Assembly (NCBI GenBank): GCA_031270075.1
Contig: JAISYG010000113.1
Coordinates: 1 to 43,713 of the forward strand
Reading direction: 5' to 3'
Length of the DNA: 43,713 nucleotides
DNA from: Dysgonamonadaceae bacterium
GTDB taxonomy: Bacteria; Bacteroidota; Bacteroidia; Bacteroidales; Azobacteroidaceae
The notes beneath the pieces were generated by a model that was not told where the DNA came from, did not search any database, and was given only the letters and a program-made list of their open reading frames with translations. Positions 1 through 7,371 of the stretch are shown here, in pieces (the stretch's first letter is position 1; every line of letters begins with the position of its first letter). The translations under genes were made by a program, and so were the position numbers.

Positions 1-61
1 AGGCGATCGCTTCCGGCAATATGTAATACGCTAATTTTATATAAGGATTCTCTTTTTCCAT
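1..61 (-). CDS. N-terminal fragment of a reverse-strand protein, possibly ISAon1-type transposase (truncated by window edge)
   Basis: Only the first 20 codons are inside the window. They read MEKENPYIKLAYYILPEAIA from an ATG at 61..59 and then run off the left edge. A consensus Bacteroidetes promoter lies immediately upstream (-7 box CAAAAGTA on the + strand at 66-73, -33 CAAA at 93-96), which supports this as a real gene start. From memory, the pattern 'NPY-x-KLA-x-x-ILPE' resembles the N-terminal region of ISAon1-family transposases, but 20 residues are too few to be sure. It could equally be another small Bacteroidetes protein. Only 4 nt separate the -7 box from the ATG, so the mRNA would be nearly leaderless. 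Confidence 0.5.
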   Translation of the reverse strand, partial: MEKENPYIKLAYYILPEAIA

Positions 62-65
62 ACGG

Positions 66-96
66 CAAAAGTAAGGCTTTTTTTCGATTATTCAAA
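66..96 (-). promoter_or_regulatory. Bacteroidetes-type promoter of the truncated gene at the left edge
   Basis: Read on the minus strand this is TTTG (96-93), a 19-nt spacer, then TACTTTTG (73-66). It matches the Bacteroidetes primary sigma consensus TTTG-N19-TAnnTTTG exactly. Confidence 0.65.
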
Positions 97-173
97 CACA
101 GGGTTTTGCTGGTGTCCCGTTTTTTCCTGAGTTAAGCAACGTTTTTTCTAAGTGTATTAGAAATAATTTATCA

Positions 174-187
174 TTAGTGTCCACTAA
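174..187. repeat. 14-bp inverted repeat TTAGTGTCCACTAA
   Basis: TTAGTG and CACTAA are perfect inverted arms around a 2-nt centre. The repeat sits between the truncated left-edge gene and tRNA-Ser. It might be the end of a decayed insertion sequence or an operator; nothing else supports either reading. Confidence 0.3.
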
Positions 188-301
188 AAAACGCAATAGT
201 TATTTTGTCTTATTTTAGTTGCATTTACTAATTGAACTTACCATACATCGAACCATCCAACCGTACTCGGCATCGTACATTTAGCTACATTGATTTTTCA
301 G

Positions 302-386
302 CGGAGAAAGAGGGATTCGAACCCCCGGAACCTCTCGGTTCAACGGTTTTCAAGACCGCCGCAATCGACCACTCTGCCATCTCTCC
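302..386 (-). tRNA. tRNA-Ser(TGA)
   Basis: The reverse complement folds as a long-variable-arm tRNA. The acceptor stem is GGAGAGA/TTTCTCC with one G-T pair, the D arm carries GTGGT, the anticodon loop CTTGAAA gives TGA (reads UCA), and the T arm has GGTTCGAATCC. The variable arm GAACCGAGAGGTTC is typical of class II serine tRNAs. Position 302 supplies discriminator G. CCA is not encoded. Confidence 0.95.
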
Positions 387-410
387 GAATCTGTTTTTAT
401 TAAAGCGATG

Positions 411-441
411 CAAAGGAACAATTTTTTTCTGGGATTACAAA
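411..441 (-). promoter_or_regulatory. Promoter of tRNA-Ser
   Basis: On the minus strand: TTTG (441-438), 19-nt spacer, TTCCTTTG (418-411). This matches TTTG-N19-TAnnTTTG with one mismatch and lies about 25 nt upstream of the tRNA. Confidence 0.55.
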
Positions 442-846
442 ACCTTTGGTCGTTTTTTTCAAGATGGTAAGTTCAATTACTTAATTTTGAAACGCTTAAA
501 TACTCGTTGTACAAAAAAGTTGCATTGGTTACTTGAATCTGCGATTTCACAATATTGTTTAATGCATTTGTATTTTGATTTATTTTTTCAATGAGGCTAT
601 CATTTTCAGAGATGAGTATTGACAAATCAATTTTTTTCTAATTTCTTTGATATTGAAAATTTCAGTTTTAAATAATTGTTCATTCGTAAATATGTAAACC
701 TTGCTGTGTAAAATAACACAAATAACTGAAAAATAATCGAATACCTACTCACTATTGGAACTTTCGAGTTTCTCTAAAACAGTCCCACGAATAAGAACGT
801 GAAACTTGCTCTAATCCTATCTGTTTTACTTCTTCTTGGGAAATAA
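442..846. other. AT-rich intergenic stretch with no convincing gene
   Basis: No ORF here has family resemblance. The minus strand from an ATG at 683 to a TGA at 473 would encode a roughly 70-residue Asn/Ile/Lys-rich peptide if one A were removed from the A7 run at 631-637. This may be a decayed small gene, but in such AT-rich DNA several frames look protein-like, so I do not call it. The right end borders the hairpin downstream of tRNA-Phe. Confidence 0.5.
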
Positions 847-879
847 AAATCCCTGAACTTCTTTGAAATTCAGGGATTT
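847..879 (-). terminator. Intrinsic terminator of tRNA-Phe
   Basis: AAATCCCTGAA (847-857) and TTCAGGGATTT (869-879) form a perfect 11-bp stem with an 11-nt loop. On the minus strand it is followed by a T-rich tract, about 25 nt beyond the tRNA-Phe 3' end. Confidence 0.75.
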
Positions 880-903
880 ACATCGTATTGCTTCTTTAGA
901 AAG

Positions 904-976
<73 letters not shown>

Positions 977-994
977 TTCTTTTATTTGCGGATG

Positions 995-1026
995 CAAAGG
1001 TAGAGAGTATTTTTGAATTTTCCAAA
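995..1026 (-). promoter_or_regulatory. Promoter of tRNA-Phe
   Basis: On the minus strand: TTTG (1026-1023), 20-nt spacer, TACCTTTG (1002-995). This is a near-perfect Bacteroidetes promoter ending 18 nt upstream of the tRNA. Confidence 0.7.
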
Positions 1027-1061
1027 CTCACCTGCTGTTTTTTTTCTCCGCTTTTTATTCC

Positions 1062-1069
1062 TACATTTG
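1062..1069 (+). promoter_or_regulatory. -7 box of the TrmH-family methyltransferase gene
   Basis: TACATTTG matches TAnnTTTG and lies 20 nt before the ATG at 1090. No clear -33 TTTG is visible; the expected position is a T-run. Confidence 0.45.
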
Positions 1070-1089
1070 CCAAACATAAATTGAGTCGT

Positions 1090-1623
1090 ATGCGAAAACT
1101 AAAAATCACCGAACTGCATCGCATGAGTCCGGAAGATTTCAAAAAAGCGGAGAAAATTCCATTAATTGTGGTGCTGGACAATGTCCGAAGCCTGCACAAC
1201 GTAGGTTCGGTGTTTCGTACTTCCGATGCTTTCCGTGTGCAAGCCGTTTACTTGTGCGGTATCACAGCTACACCACCCCACCCCGAAATTCATAAAACGG
1301 CTTTAGGAGCAGAAAATACGGTGGATTGGAAATATTTTGAAAACACACTTGACGCCGTCGCCGAACTCAAACAACAGGACTATAGGATTGCCGCTGTCGA
1401 ACAAGCCGAAAACAGCTTTCCACCGGAGAAATTACCGGGCAAAAACAGCAAGCACGCAATCATTCTGGGTAATGAAGTTCACGGAGTATCTCAGGCCGTG
1501 ATGAATCGCTGCGATTGTTGCATAGAAATTCCCCAATTCGGCACCAAACATTCGCTCAATGTATCGGTAACCGCAGGAATTATTATCTGGGAGTTTTTTA
1601 ACAAACTCAAAGCCGGGAATTAA
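1090..1623 (+). CDS. TrmH/SpoU-family RNA 2'-O-methyltransferase
   Basis: This is a predicted SAM-dependent RNA ribose methyltransferase of the knotted SPOUT fold, 177 aa, close to the minimal SpoU catalytic domain. All three family motifs are present: motif 1 around 'NVRSLHNVGSVFRTSDAF' (residues ~30-47, with the conserved Asn and Arg), motif 2 'ILGNEVHGVS' (~125-134), and motif 3 'IEIPQFGTKHSLNVSVTAG' (~145-163). I start at ATG 1090 because MRKLKI is the usual start in Bacteroidales homologues and the -7 box is 20 nt upstream; a TTG at 1081 is possible. There is no N-terminal substrate-binding extension, so whether it acts on tRNA or rRNA cannot be told. It ends tail-to-tail with the DUF4294 gene, overlapping by 4 nt. 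Confidence 0.9.
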   Translation: MRKLKITELHRMSPEDFKKAEKIPLIVVLDNVRSLHNVGSVFRTSDAFRVQAVYLCGITATPPHPEIHKTALGAENTVDWKYFENTLDAVAELKQQDYRIAAVEQAENSFPPEKLPGKNSKHAIILGNEVHGVSQAVMNRCDCCIEIPQFGTKHSLNVSVTAGIIIWEFFNKLKAGN

Positions 1624-2216
1624 AGCAAACCCATTTCTACCATTTCTACAACACGTTCGGTAACAGCATCTTTACCATCAGGATCCCATTCCGATTTCAA
1701 ACTGGCGCCGAACAACCCGGCAAAAAGATTCCAAAAACCGGCTCGAAAAGAACCTAAATAGGCTTTGAGAATGTCGTATGAGTTTTGATTACACTCTCTG
1801 TTAATCAATTTGATTAATAACTTGCCTTGCGAGAGAGTCATCTTTTTTAATACCGGTTTATATTCGACAAACAAATCTTTCTCCATTTGTTTCAAATGCG
1901 CTTCACGAGCTTTATCATCCGGTAAAGTTATCATATATTCGTAAGTTTCAATAAGTATGCCATAAATCAGTTGGGCATAAGGCAGGACTTTTTTTACATC
2001 CCGTATCAGTTTCTGGTATTGTGCTTCTTGACGCGCTGTCGTGAAAGTCTGTCCCGGATAAATATACACATCCTTCAATACCATTGTATTAACCGTATCT
2101 CCATTCATCACAAAAAAAGGAGGAATACTGTCTTGAAATACCGGAGTTTGCGCTTCTGTTTTCCAGTAACAAACGATACAAAACCCCAGCAATCCGATTT
2201 TCAAAATTAATTTCAT
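1620..2216 (-). CDS. DUF4294 domain protein, exported
   Basis: A 198-residue protein of the Bacteroidetes-restricted DUF4294 family, function unknown. Residues 1-22 form a signal peptide (KLILKIGLLGFCIVCYWKTEAQ). The mature part has the family pattern: 'MNGDTVNTMVLKDVYIYPG' (~37-55), a helical stretch 'RDVKKVLPYAQLIYGIL' with 'KQMEKDLFVEYKP', then 'LTLSQGKLLIKLINRE'-like sequence and 'YDILKAYLGSFRAGFWN' (~150-165). No catalytic motif is recognisable. It is probably periplasmic. It is monocistronic: its own -7 box (2221-2228) ends 4 nt before the ATG, so the transcript should be almost leaderless, and its 3' end overlaps the methyltransferase gene by 4 nt. Confidence 0.85.
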   Translation of the reverse strand: MKLILKIGLLGFCIVCYWKTEAQTPVFQDSIPPFFVMNGDTVNTMVLKDVYIYPGQTFTTARQEAQYQKLIRDVKKVLPYAQLIYGILIETYEYMITLPDDKAREAHLKQMEKDLFVEYKPVLKKMTLSQGKLLIKLINRECNQNSYDILKAYLGSFRAGFWNLFAGLFGASLKSEWDPDGKDAVTERVVEMVEMGLL

Positions 2217-2220
2217 TCGG

Positions 2221-2228
2221 CAAAGTTA
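2221..2228 (-). promoter_or_regulatory. -7 box of the DUF4294 gene
   Basis: On the minus strand TAACTTTG matches TAnnTTTG. Only 4 nt separate it from the ATG at 2216. Confidence 0.5.
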
Positions 2229-2269
2229 ATTATTTTTCCTTATCTGCATCCACATTCTAAATTTTTATG

Positions 2270-2277
2270 TAATTTTG
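2270..2277 (+). promoter_or_regulatory. -7 box of the dapB-lepB-WbqC operon
   Basis: TAATTTTG matches TAnnTTTG and lies 20 nt upstream of the dapB ATG at 2298. It is divergent from the DUF4294 promoter 41 nt away. The -33 element is not clear. Confidence 0.5.
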
Positions 2278-2297
2278 CACATTAATTGGAAAAACAG

Positions 2298-2990
2298 ATG
2301 AAGATTACCCTCATCGGTTACGGAAAAATGGGCCGGGAAATTGAAAAGGCGGCCGTGGAACGCGGACACGAAATTGCATTGATTATTGATGTGGATAATC
2401 AAGCGGATTTCAATTCCGTAGCGTTTTTGTCGGCCACCGATGTAGCCATCGAATTTACCCGCCCCGAATCGGCTTATGCTAATTATCAAAAATGTTTCGA
2501 GCGGCACATACCGGTTGTCGCCGGCACTACCGGATGGTTGCAGCATCTCGAAGCAATCCAAAAAGCCTGTCGCGAACAGCAACAGACTTTCTTTTACGCA
2601 TCGAATTACAGCATGGGGGTCAACCTGTTTTTTATGCTTAATCAGCATTTGGCAAAATGGATGAACCGTTTTTCCGAATACGACGTCCGGATGGAAGAAA
2701 TTCATCACATTCACAAAATAGATGCTCCGAGCGGAACGGCCATCACTTTGGCCGAAGATATTGTTACTTCTATCGACCGGAAATCCCGTAACAATTTGCT
2801 AATCGAATCGAAACGGGAAGGCGAAATTCCCGGTATTCACGAAGTTTTTTACGAATCGGAAACCGATAGCATCAGCATCCGGCACGAAGCCAAAAACCGG
2901 AAAGGATTTGCCTTGGGCGCCGTGCTCGCCGCCGAATTTATCCATGGAAAAACCGGGTTTTTCACCATGAACGATTTATTACAATTTTAA
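2298..2990 (+). CDS. dapB: 4-hydroxy-tetrahydrodipicolinate reductase
   Basis: DapB reduces 4-hydroxy-tetrahydrodipicolinate to tetrahydrodipicolinate with NAD(P)H in the cytoplasm, feeding lysine and diaminopimelate for peptidoglycan. The protein is 230 aa, slightly shorter than the ~270-aa E. coli enzyme, as is common in Bacteroidetes. Visible features are the Rossmann motif GYGKMG (residues 7-12), the cofactor loop 'VVAGTTGW' (73-80), 'SNYSMGVNLFF' (102-112), and the catalytic/substrate motif 'HHIHKIDAPSGTAIT' (136-150), with the expected His and Lys140. I start at ATG 2298 (MKITLIG, directly at the first strand); the longer reading from TTG 2286 would intrude on the 5' leader. It is first in an operon with lepB 15 nt downstream. 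Confidence 0.95.
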   Translation: MKITLIGYGKMGREIEKAAVERGHEIALIIDVDNQADFNSVAFLSATDVAIEFTRPESAYANYQKCFERHIPVVAGTTGWLQHLEAIQKACREQQQTFFYASNYSMGVNLFFMLNQHLAKWMNRFSEYDVRMEEIHHIHKIDAPSGTAITLAEDIVTSIDRKSRNNLLIESKREGEIPGIHEVFYESETDSISIRHEAKNRKGFALGAVLAAEFIHGKTGFFTMNDLLQF

Positions 2991-3005
2991 TATACACAAT
3001 CCATT

Positions 3006-4445
3006 ATGAGTCATACATCCAAAGAGCATACTACATCAAGTGTTGAAGAACGCATTTCATCCGCTACTCGTTCCCAGTGGATTAAGTTTGCCATTGTTGC
3101 TATTTTATACATATTGTTTACCATTTGGAATAATAACTATTGGTTGCTATTCGGATTAGCCGTGATTTTTGATATTTATATTTCAAAAATCATCCCCTGG
3201 GATGGATGGAAAAAATCCAAAAATAGTTTCCTCCGGACGGTGGCCGATTGGGCGGACGCTATTGTTTTTTCTTTGATAGCGGTTTATATCATCAACATTT
3301 TTATTCTCCAAATGTATAAAATACCTACTTCCTCGTTGGAAAAAACCTTGTTGGTAGGCGATTTTCTCGTGGTAAATAAAGTAACTTACGGACCGCGTGT
3401 ACCGAATACGCCTTTAGCTTTCCCATTGACGCATCATACGATACCCATTCTCAACACCCAATCGTATTCCAAATGGCCCTATTGGAACTACAAGCGACTA
3501 AAAGGCTTCAGAAACGTACAACGGGAAGATATTGTCGTCTTTAATTTTCCAACGGGCGATACGGTCGCTCTGAATATGCAAAATCAAGACTATTATGATT
3601 TGGTCAACCGATGGGGATGGGAGCGCGTGAACAAAGACACCCGTACTTTCGGAAAGATTGTATCCCGACCGGTGGATAGACGTGAGAATTACGTCAAACG
3701 TTGCGTTGGATTACCGGGAGATACATTGCAAGTTGTTGACAATCAAATATTCATAGACGGAACAATGTCGCCGCTTCCCCAAAAAGCACAATTCAACTAT
3801 TTCGTCGAAACCAATGGTAATCTGCTGACTGAAAAACAATTCAGAAAATTAGGCATTAGCCGCGACGATCAACTTTTATACAACCGGTCGTCGGATGCCG
3901 AATTGGCTTTTCAATTTTTGGGAATATCAATTAATGAAGCCGGCAATTACAATCCGGTTTACCATTTACCCTTAACACAAGAGGCCTATCGTTTTCTGCA
4001 ACGGAGCGGTTGGGCTAAGTCCATCCGGATAGAACCGGATGCATTCGGAGGATCTACCTATCCATACAACTATCCCACCGGTTGGAGTCGCGATAATTTT
4101 GGCCCGCTATGGATTCCTAAAAAGGGCGAAACCATTGTCCTGAATGAGGTAAATCTGGCGCTGTATTCGCGTTGCATCACCAATTACGAAGGAAATACCC
4201 TGCACCAAACCGGCGATCATATTTATATTAATGGTATTCCGGCCAACAGTTACACATTTAAATACGATTATTATTTTATGATGGGCGACAACCGGCACAA
4301 CTCTTTGGATTCGCGTTATTGGGGTTTTGTTCCCGAAGACCACATCGTCGGTACACCGTTGATTATCTGGATGTCGATGGACAAAGACCGCGGTTGGTTC
4401 GATGGCAAAATCCGCTGGAATCGCCTTTTCCGGTTAGCCAAATGA
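3006..4445 (+). CDS. lepB: Signal peptidase I
   Basis: LepB cleaves signal peptides from exported proteins at the inner membrane. At 479 aa it is much longer than typical bacterial LepB because of a large insert in the periplasmic domain (about residues 250-400), as in Bacteroidetes homologues. Two hydrophobic segments lie at ~27-58 and ~83-104. The catalytic serine sits in 'YKIPTSSLEKTLLVGD' (Ser110, equivalent to the SM box), followed by 'VVNKVTYG'. The general-base lysine is Lys231 in 'NYVKRCVGLPGDTL'. Box E is 'MGDNRHNSLDSRYWG' (426-440). It lies between dapB and the WbqC gene with gaps of 15 and 13 nt, so all three are probably co-transcribed. Confidence 0.95.
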   Translation: MSHTSKEHTTSSVEERISSATRSQWIKFAIVAILYILFTIWNNNYWLLFGLAVIFDIYISKIIPWDGWKKSKNSFLRTVADWADAIVFSLIAVYIINIFILQMYKIPTSSLEKTLLVGDFLVVNKVTYGPRVPNTPLAFPLTHHTIPILNTQSYSKWPYWNYKRLKGFRNVQREDIVVFNFPTGDTVALNMQNQDYYDLVNRWGWERVNKDTRTFGKIVSRPVDRRENYVKRCVGLPGDTLQVVDNQIFIDGTMSPLPQKAQFNYFVETNGNLLTEKQFRKLGISRDDQLLYNRSSDAELAFQFLGISINEAGNYNPVYHLPLTQEAYRFLQRSGWAKSIRIEPDAFGGSTYPYNYPTGWSRDNFGPLWIPKKGETIVLNEVNLALYSRCITNYEGNTLHQTGDHIYINGIPANSYTFKYDYYFMMGDNRHNSLDSRYWGFVPEDHIVGTPLIIWMSMDKDRGWFDGKIRWNRLFRLAK

Positions 4446-4458
4446 ACCGGTTCAAAGG

Positions 4459-5070
4459 ATGACCGTACTTTTATCTACCGCCTATCTGGCTCCTGTGGAG
4501 TACTACCGGCTGTTGGTGAATCCCGGACAAGCCATTATCGAAACAGCCGATAATTACGTAAAGCAGACTTACCGGAACCGTTGTATTATCGCATCGGCCA
4601 ACGGTTGGCAAACGTTGAGTATTCCGGTAGTCAAGCCGGATTCGTCCAAATGCCTCACCAAAGACATCCGCATAGCCGACCACGGCGAATGGCGGCATCT
4701 GCATTGGAATGCCATTGTTTCAGCCTACAATTCCAGTCCGTTTTTTGAATATTATGCCGACGATTTCCGTCCGTTTTACGAGAAAAAAATAGCATTTTTG
4801 TTCGATTTTAATGAGCAATTACGGGAAATGGTGTGTTCCTTGCTGGATATTTCCCCGACAGTCAGCTATTCTACCGGATATATCCACGCTCCCCAGACGG
4901 ATGAATGGGACTTGCGCGAGGCAATTCATCCCAAAAAGCATCCGGTTTTTCAAGATTGCAAACCTTATTATCAGGTATTCGAGCAAAAATACGGCTTTCA
5001 GGCAAATTTGAGCATTATCGATTTGCTGTTTAATATGGGGACGGAAGCGGTACTGCTGTTAGTGCCGTAA
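4459..5070 (+). CDS. WbqC-like family protein
   Basis: A 203-aa cytoplasmic protein of the WbqC-like family. Members occur in O-antigen and glycan clusters and widely in Bacteroidetes; the biochemical role is not established. Family-like segments are 'STAYLAPVEYYRLL' at the start, 'NGWQTLSIPV' (~50-59), 'RHLHWNAIVSAYNSSPFFEYY' split over ~79-99, and 'FDFNEQL' (~115). There is no signal peptide or transmembrane segment. The ATG at 4459 is 13 nt beyond the lepB stop. The position in an operon with dapB and lepB is shared with other Bacteroidales, but I cannot infer a function from it. Confidence 0.85.
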   Translation: MTVLLSTAYLAPVEYYRLLVNPGQAIIETADNYVKQTYRNRCIIASANGWQTLSIPVVKPDSSKCLTKDIRIADHGEWRHLHWNAIVSAYNSSPFFEYYADDFRPFYEKKIAFLFDFNEQLREMVCSLLDISPTVSYSTGYIHAPQTDEWDLREAIHPKKHPVFQDCKPYYQVFEQKYGFQANLSIIDLLFNMGTEAVLLLVP

Positions 5071-5130
5071 GGATTTTTTTCATGACGGCAAGTATTGAGA
5101 TCAAAAAAAACTTTTTTTTATTGCATGCGC

Positions 5131-5161
5131 TTGGAAGTCGCAGGAATTTCATGTACATTTG
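5131..5161 (+). promoter_or_regulatory. Promoter of tRNA-Val
   Basis: TTG (5131-5133), 20-nt spacer, TACATTTG (5154-5161), 7 nt before the tRNA. Good fit to the Bacteroidetes consensus. Confidence 0.65.
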
Positions 5162-5168
5162 CAGCCTC

Positions 5169-5243
5169 GAACTGTTAGCTCAGTTGGTTCAGAGCGCTGC
5201 CTTGACAGGGCAGAGGTCGCCGGTTCGAGCCCGGCACAGTTCA
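5169..5243 (+). tRNA. tRNA-Val(GAC)
   Basis: Acceptor GAACTGT/ACAGTTC with discriminator A, D arm TAGCTCAGTTGGTTCAGAGC, anticodon stem CTGCC/GGCAG with loop TTGACAG (anticodon GAC), and T arm CCGGTTCGAGCCCGG. CCA is not encoded. It faces tRNA-Gly on the other strand with only 16 nt between the two 3' ends. Confidence 0.95.
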
Positions 5244-5259
5244 CATCCCCTTCTCCTTG

Positions 5260-5332
5260 AGCGAAAAACGGGGCTCGAACCCGCGACCCCGACCTTGGGA
5301 AGGTCGTGCTCTACCAACTGAGCTATTTTCGC
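5260..5332 (-). tRNA. tRNA-Gly(CCC)
   Basis: On the reverse strand: acceptor GCGAAAA/TTTTCGC with discriminator T, anticodon stem CGACC/GGTCG with loop TTCCCAA (anticodon CCC, reads GGG), and T arm GCGGGTTCGAGCCCCGT. CCA is not encoded. Confidence 0.95.
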
Positions 5333-5362
5333 AATTAATTATACCGAATCTAAAAACGGCTA

Positions 5363-5393
5363 CAAATGTAGTTTATTTTTTATTTTCTTCAAA
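5363..5393 (-). promoter_or_regulatory. Promoter of tRNA-Gly
   Basis: On the minus strand: TTTG (5393-5390), 19-nt spacer, TACATTTG (5370-5363). Exact match to TTTG-N19-TAnnTTTG. Confidence 0.7.
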
Positions 5394-5412
5394 CAAATTT
5401 CAAAATATTTAG

Positions 5413-5420
5413 TATTTTTG
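5413..5420 (+). promoter_or_regulatory. -7 box of the phoH-purC-aroE operon
   Basis: TATTTTTG matches TAnnTTTG. It places transcription start near 5425, which rules out a start codon at 5418 and supports ATG 5451 for phoH. It is divergent from the tRNA-Gly promoter. Confidence 0.5.
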
Positions 5421-5450
5421 TCCAAAATTTCACGGTTAAAACAATTTTGG

Positions 5451-6419
5451 ATGATAGAACGAATCATTATTCTGGACGGGACCGACCCCGCTATTTTCTT
5501 TGGAATCAATCATTCCAATATACAACTAATCAAATCTTTATACCCTAAACTAAAGATAGTAGCCCGTGGCAATGTAATTAAAGTGATTGGCGATGAACTG
5601 GAATTAGCCGCTTTTGAGGGCAAAATCCGTGAAATGGAAACCTACTCCCGCGAATACAATTGGTTGACGGAAGAGTCTATCATTCAAATTGTAAAAGGAA
5701 AACCCGAAGCCAATCAACCGGCCAAACAGGACAACCTGATTATTTACGGAATGAACGGCCGCCCTATTGTCGCCCGTACCGAAAACCAGCAGAAACTGGT
5801 GCATGAATTTGATCAGAACGATATGCTCTTTGCCATCGGACCGGCAGGTTCCGGAAAAACGTATACCGCCATCGCTTTGGCCGTTCGTGCACTGAAAAAC
5901 AAAGAAGTACGAAAAATCATCCTGAGTCGCCCAGCTGTAGAAGCCGGCGAAAAGTTGGGCTTTCTTCCGGGAGATATGAAGGAAAAAATCGACCCCTATC
6001 TGCAACCTTTGTACGATGCATTGGAAGAAATGATACCGGCCGCCAAACTGAAAGAATACATCGAAAACAAAGTCATCCAGATTGCGCCTCTGGCTTTTAT
6101 GCGCGGACGTACACTGAACGATGCCGTCATCATCCTCGACGAAGCGCAAAATACCAGTACCCAACAAATCAAGATGTTTCTGACACGACTCGGCACAAAC
6201 GCCAAAATGATTATCACCGGCGATATTACACAAATTGATTTACCGCCATCACAACAATCCGGCTTGATTCATGCACTGCACATACTGAAAAACGTATCGG
6301 GCATCGCCCAAATTGCCTTAGAGAAAAAAGATATTGTACGACACCGATTGGTTCAACACATCGTAGAAGCCTACGAAAAAGAAGATAAGAAGAGAGAAAA
6401 AACAAAGAAATATGCATAA
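5451..6419 (+). CDS. phoH: PhoH-like ATPase
   Basis: A PhoH-like protein of 322 aa with a P-loop ATPase domain, linked in other bacteria to RNA metabolism and phosphate starvation; the exact role is unsettled. The N-terminal part (~20-60, '[19 protein letters not shown]') is the small KH-like domain usual in this family. The ATPase core has Walker A 'GPAGSGKT' (130-137), '[19 protein letters not shown]' (157-175), Walker B '[10 protein letters not shown]' (225-234), and '[11 protein letters not shown]' (255-265). I chose ATG 5451 ([10 protein letters not shown]), because homologues begin here and the upstream extension overlaps the -7 box. The last 8 nt overlap purC, so the two are translationally coupled. 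Confidence 0.93.
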   Translation: MIERIIILDGTDPAIFFGINHSNIQLIKSLYPKLKIVARGNVIKVIGDELELAAFEGKIREMETYSREYNWLTEESIIQIVKGKPEANQPAKQDNLIIYGMNGRPIVARTENQQKLVHEFDQNDMLFAIGPAGSGKTYTAIALAVRALKNKEVRKIILSRPAVEAGEKLGFLPGDMKEKIDPYLQPLYDALEEMIPAAKLKEYIENKVIQIAPLAFMRGRTLNDAVIILDEAQNTSTQQIKMFLTRLGTNAKMIITGDITQIDLPPSQQSGLIHALHILKNVSGIAQIALEKKDIVRHRLVQHIVEAYEKEDKKREKTKKYA

Positions 6420-7362
6420 CACATTAGTTCAAACCGATTATCATTTTCCGGGACAAACCCATGTCTATCACGGAAAAGTACGCGACGTTTATTCCATTGG
6501 AAACGATCTCTTAGTGATGATTGCCACCGACCGGATTTCCGCTTTCGACGTCATTCTGCCGCAAGGAATTCCCTGCAAAGGTCAAGTCCTGAACCAGATT
6601 GCCGCCCAGTTTCTGGATGCTACAGCCGATATCCTTCCGAACTGGAAACTGGCAACACCCGACCCGATGGTTACGGTCGGATTGCGTTGCCAACCTTTCA
6701 AGGTAGAAATAGTGATTCGCGGTTATCTGACCGGAAGCGCCTGGCGGGAATACAATGCCGGCGCCCGAACGCTTTGCGGCGTTGCCCTGCCCGACGGAAT
6801 GCGCGAAAACGAACCATTCCCCCACCCCATCATTACTCCAACGACCAAAGCGGACGAAGGACACGACGAAAATATTTCCAAAGCGGAAATCATCGCCCAA
6901 AACCTGGTAAGCAAGGAAGATTACGAACAACTGGAAAAATACACTTACGCTTTGTTCCAACGGGGAACGGAAATCGCCGCATCCAAAGGCTTGATACTGG
7001 TAGATACTAAATATGAATTCGGGAAAAAAGACGGAAAAATCTACCTCATCGACGAAATCCACACGCCCGATTCGTCCCGCTATTTTTATGCAGAAGGTTA
7101 TCATGAACGCCTCGAACAAGGGGAAGAACAAAAGCAACTGTCGAAAGAGTTTGTCCGCCAATGGTTGATGGAAAACGGATTTCAGGGGAAAGCCGGACAA
7201 ACGGTGCCGGAAATGACTCCCGACTGGTGCCGAAGCGTATCGGAACGCTACATCGAACTGTACGAAAAAATTACCGGCGAAAAATTCATCAAAGCCGGCG
7301 GCGGCGATGTGGCTCAACGGATAGAAACACACATTAACAATTATCTAAAACTCAATTTATAA
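6412..7362 (+). CDS. purC: Phosphoribosylaminoimidazole-succinocarboxamide synthase (SAICAR synthetase)
   Basis: PurC condenses CAIR with aspartate using ATP to form SAICAR, step 8 of IMP synthesis. The 316-aa length fits the single-domain Bacteroidetes form. Diagnostic stretches are '[20 protein letters not shown]' (18-37; nucleotide-binding loop 'GKVRDVY'), '[20 protein letters not shown]' (38-57), '[14 protein letters not shown]' (~102-115), '[14 protein letters not shown]' (~142-155), '[13 protein letters not shown]' (~196-208) and '[13 protein letters not shown]' (~213-225). The ATG overlaps the phoH stop by 8 nt; aroE follows after 9 nt. Co-transcription with phoH and aroE is likely. 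Confidence 0.96.
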   Translation: MHNTLVQTDYHFPGQTHVYHGKVRDVYSIGNDLLVMIATDRISAFDVILPQGIPCKGQVLNQIAAQFLDATADILPNWKLATPDPMVTVGLRCQPFKVEIVIRGYLTGSAWREYNAGARTLCGVALPDGMRENEPFPHPIITPTTKADEGHDENISKAEIIAQNLVSKEDYEQLEKYTYALFQRGTEIAASKGLILVDTKYEFGKKDGKIYLIDEIHTPDSSRYFYAEGYHERLEQGEEQKQLSKEFVRQWLMENGFQGKAGQTVPEMTPDWCRSVSERYIELYEKITGEKFIKAGGGDVAQRIETHINNYLKLNL

Positions 7363-7371
7363 TTCAGCCCA

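Noticed and set aside
232-594. Plus-strand ORF of 120 codons
   Set aside because: It runs through the antisense of tRNA-Ser (the '[22 protein letters not shown]' pattern typical of such false ORFs, here split over the tRNA) and has no other support.
5082-5321. Plus-strand ORF of 79 codons
   Set aside because: It is a translation of tRNA-Val and the antisense of tRNA-Gly, a common spurious call.
6511-7332. Minus-strand ORF of 273 codons inside purC
   Set aside because: It is an antisense shadow of a clearly recognised gene and has no family resemblance.
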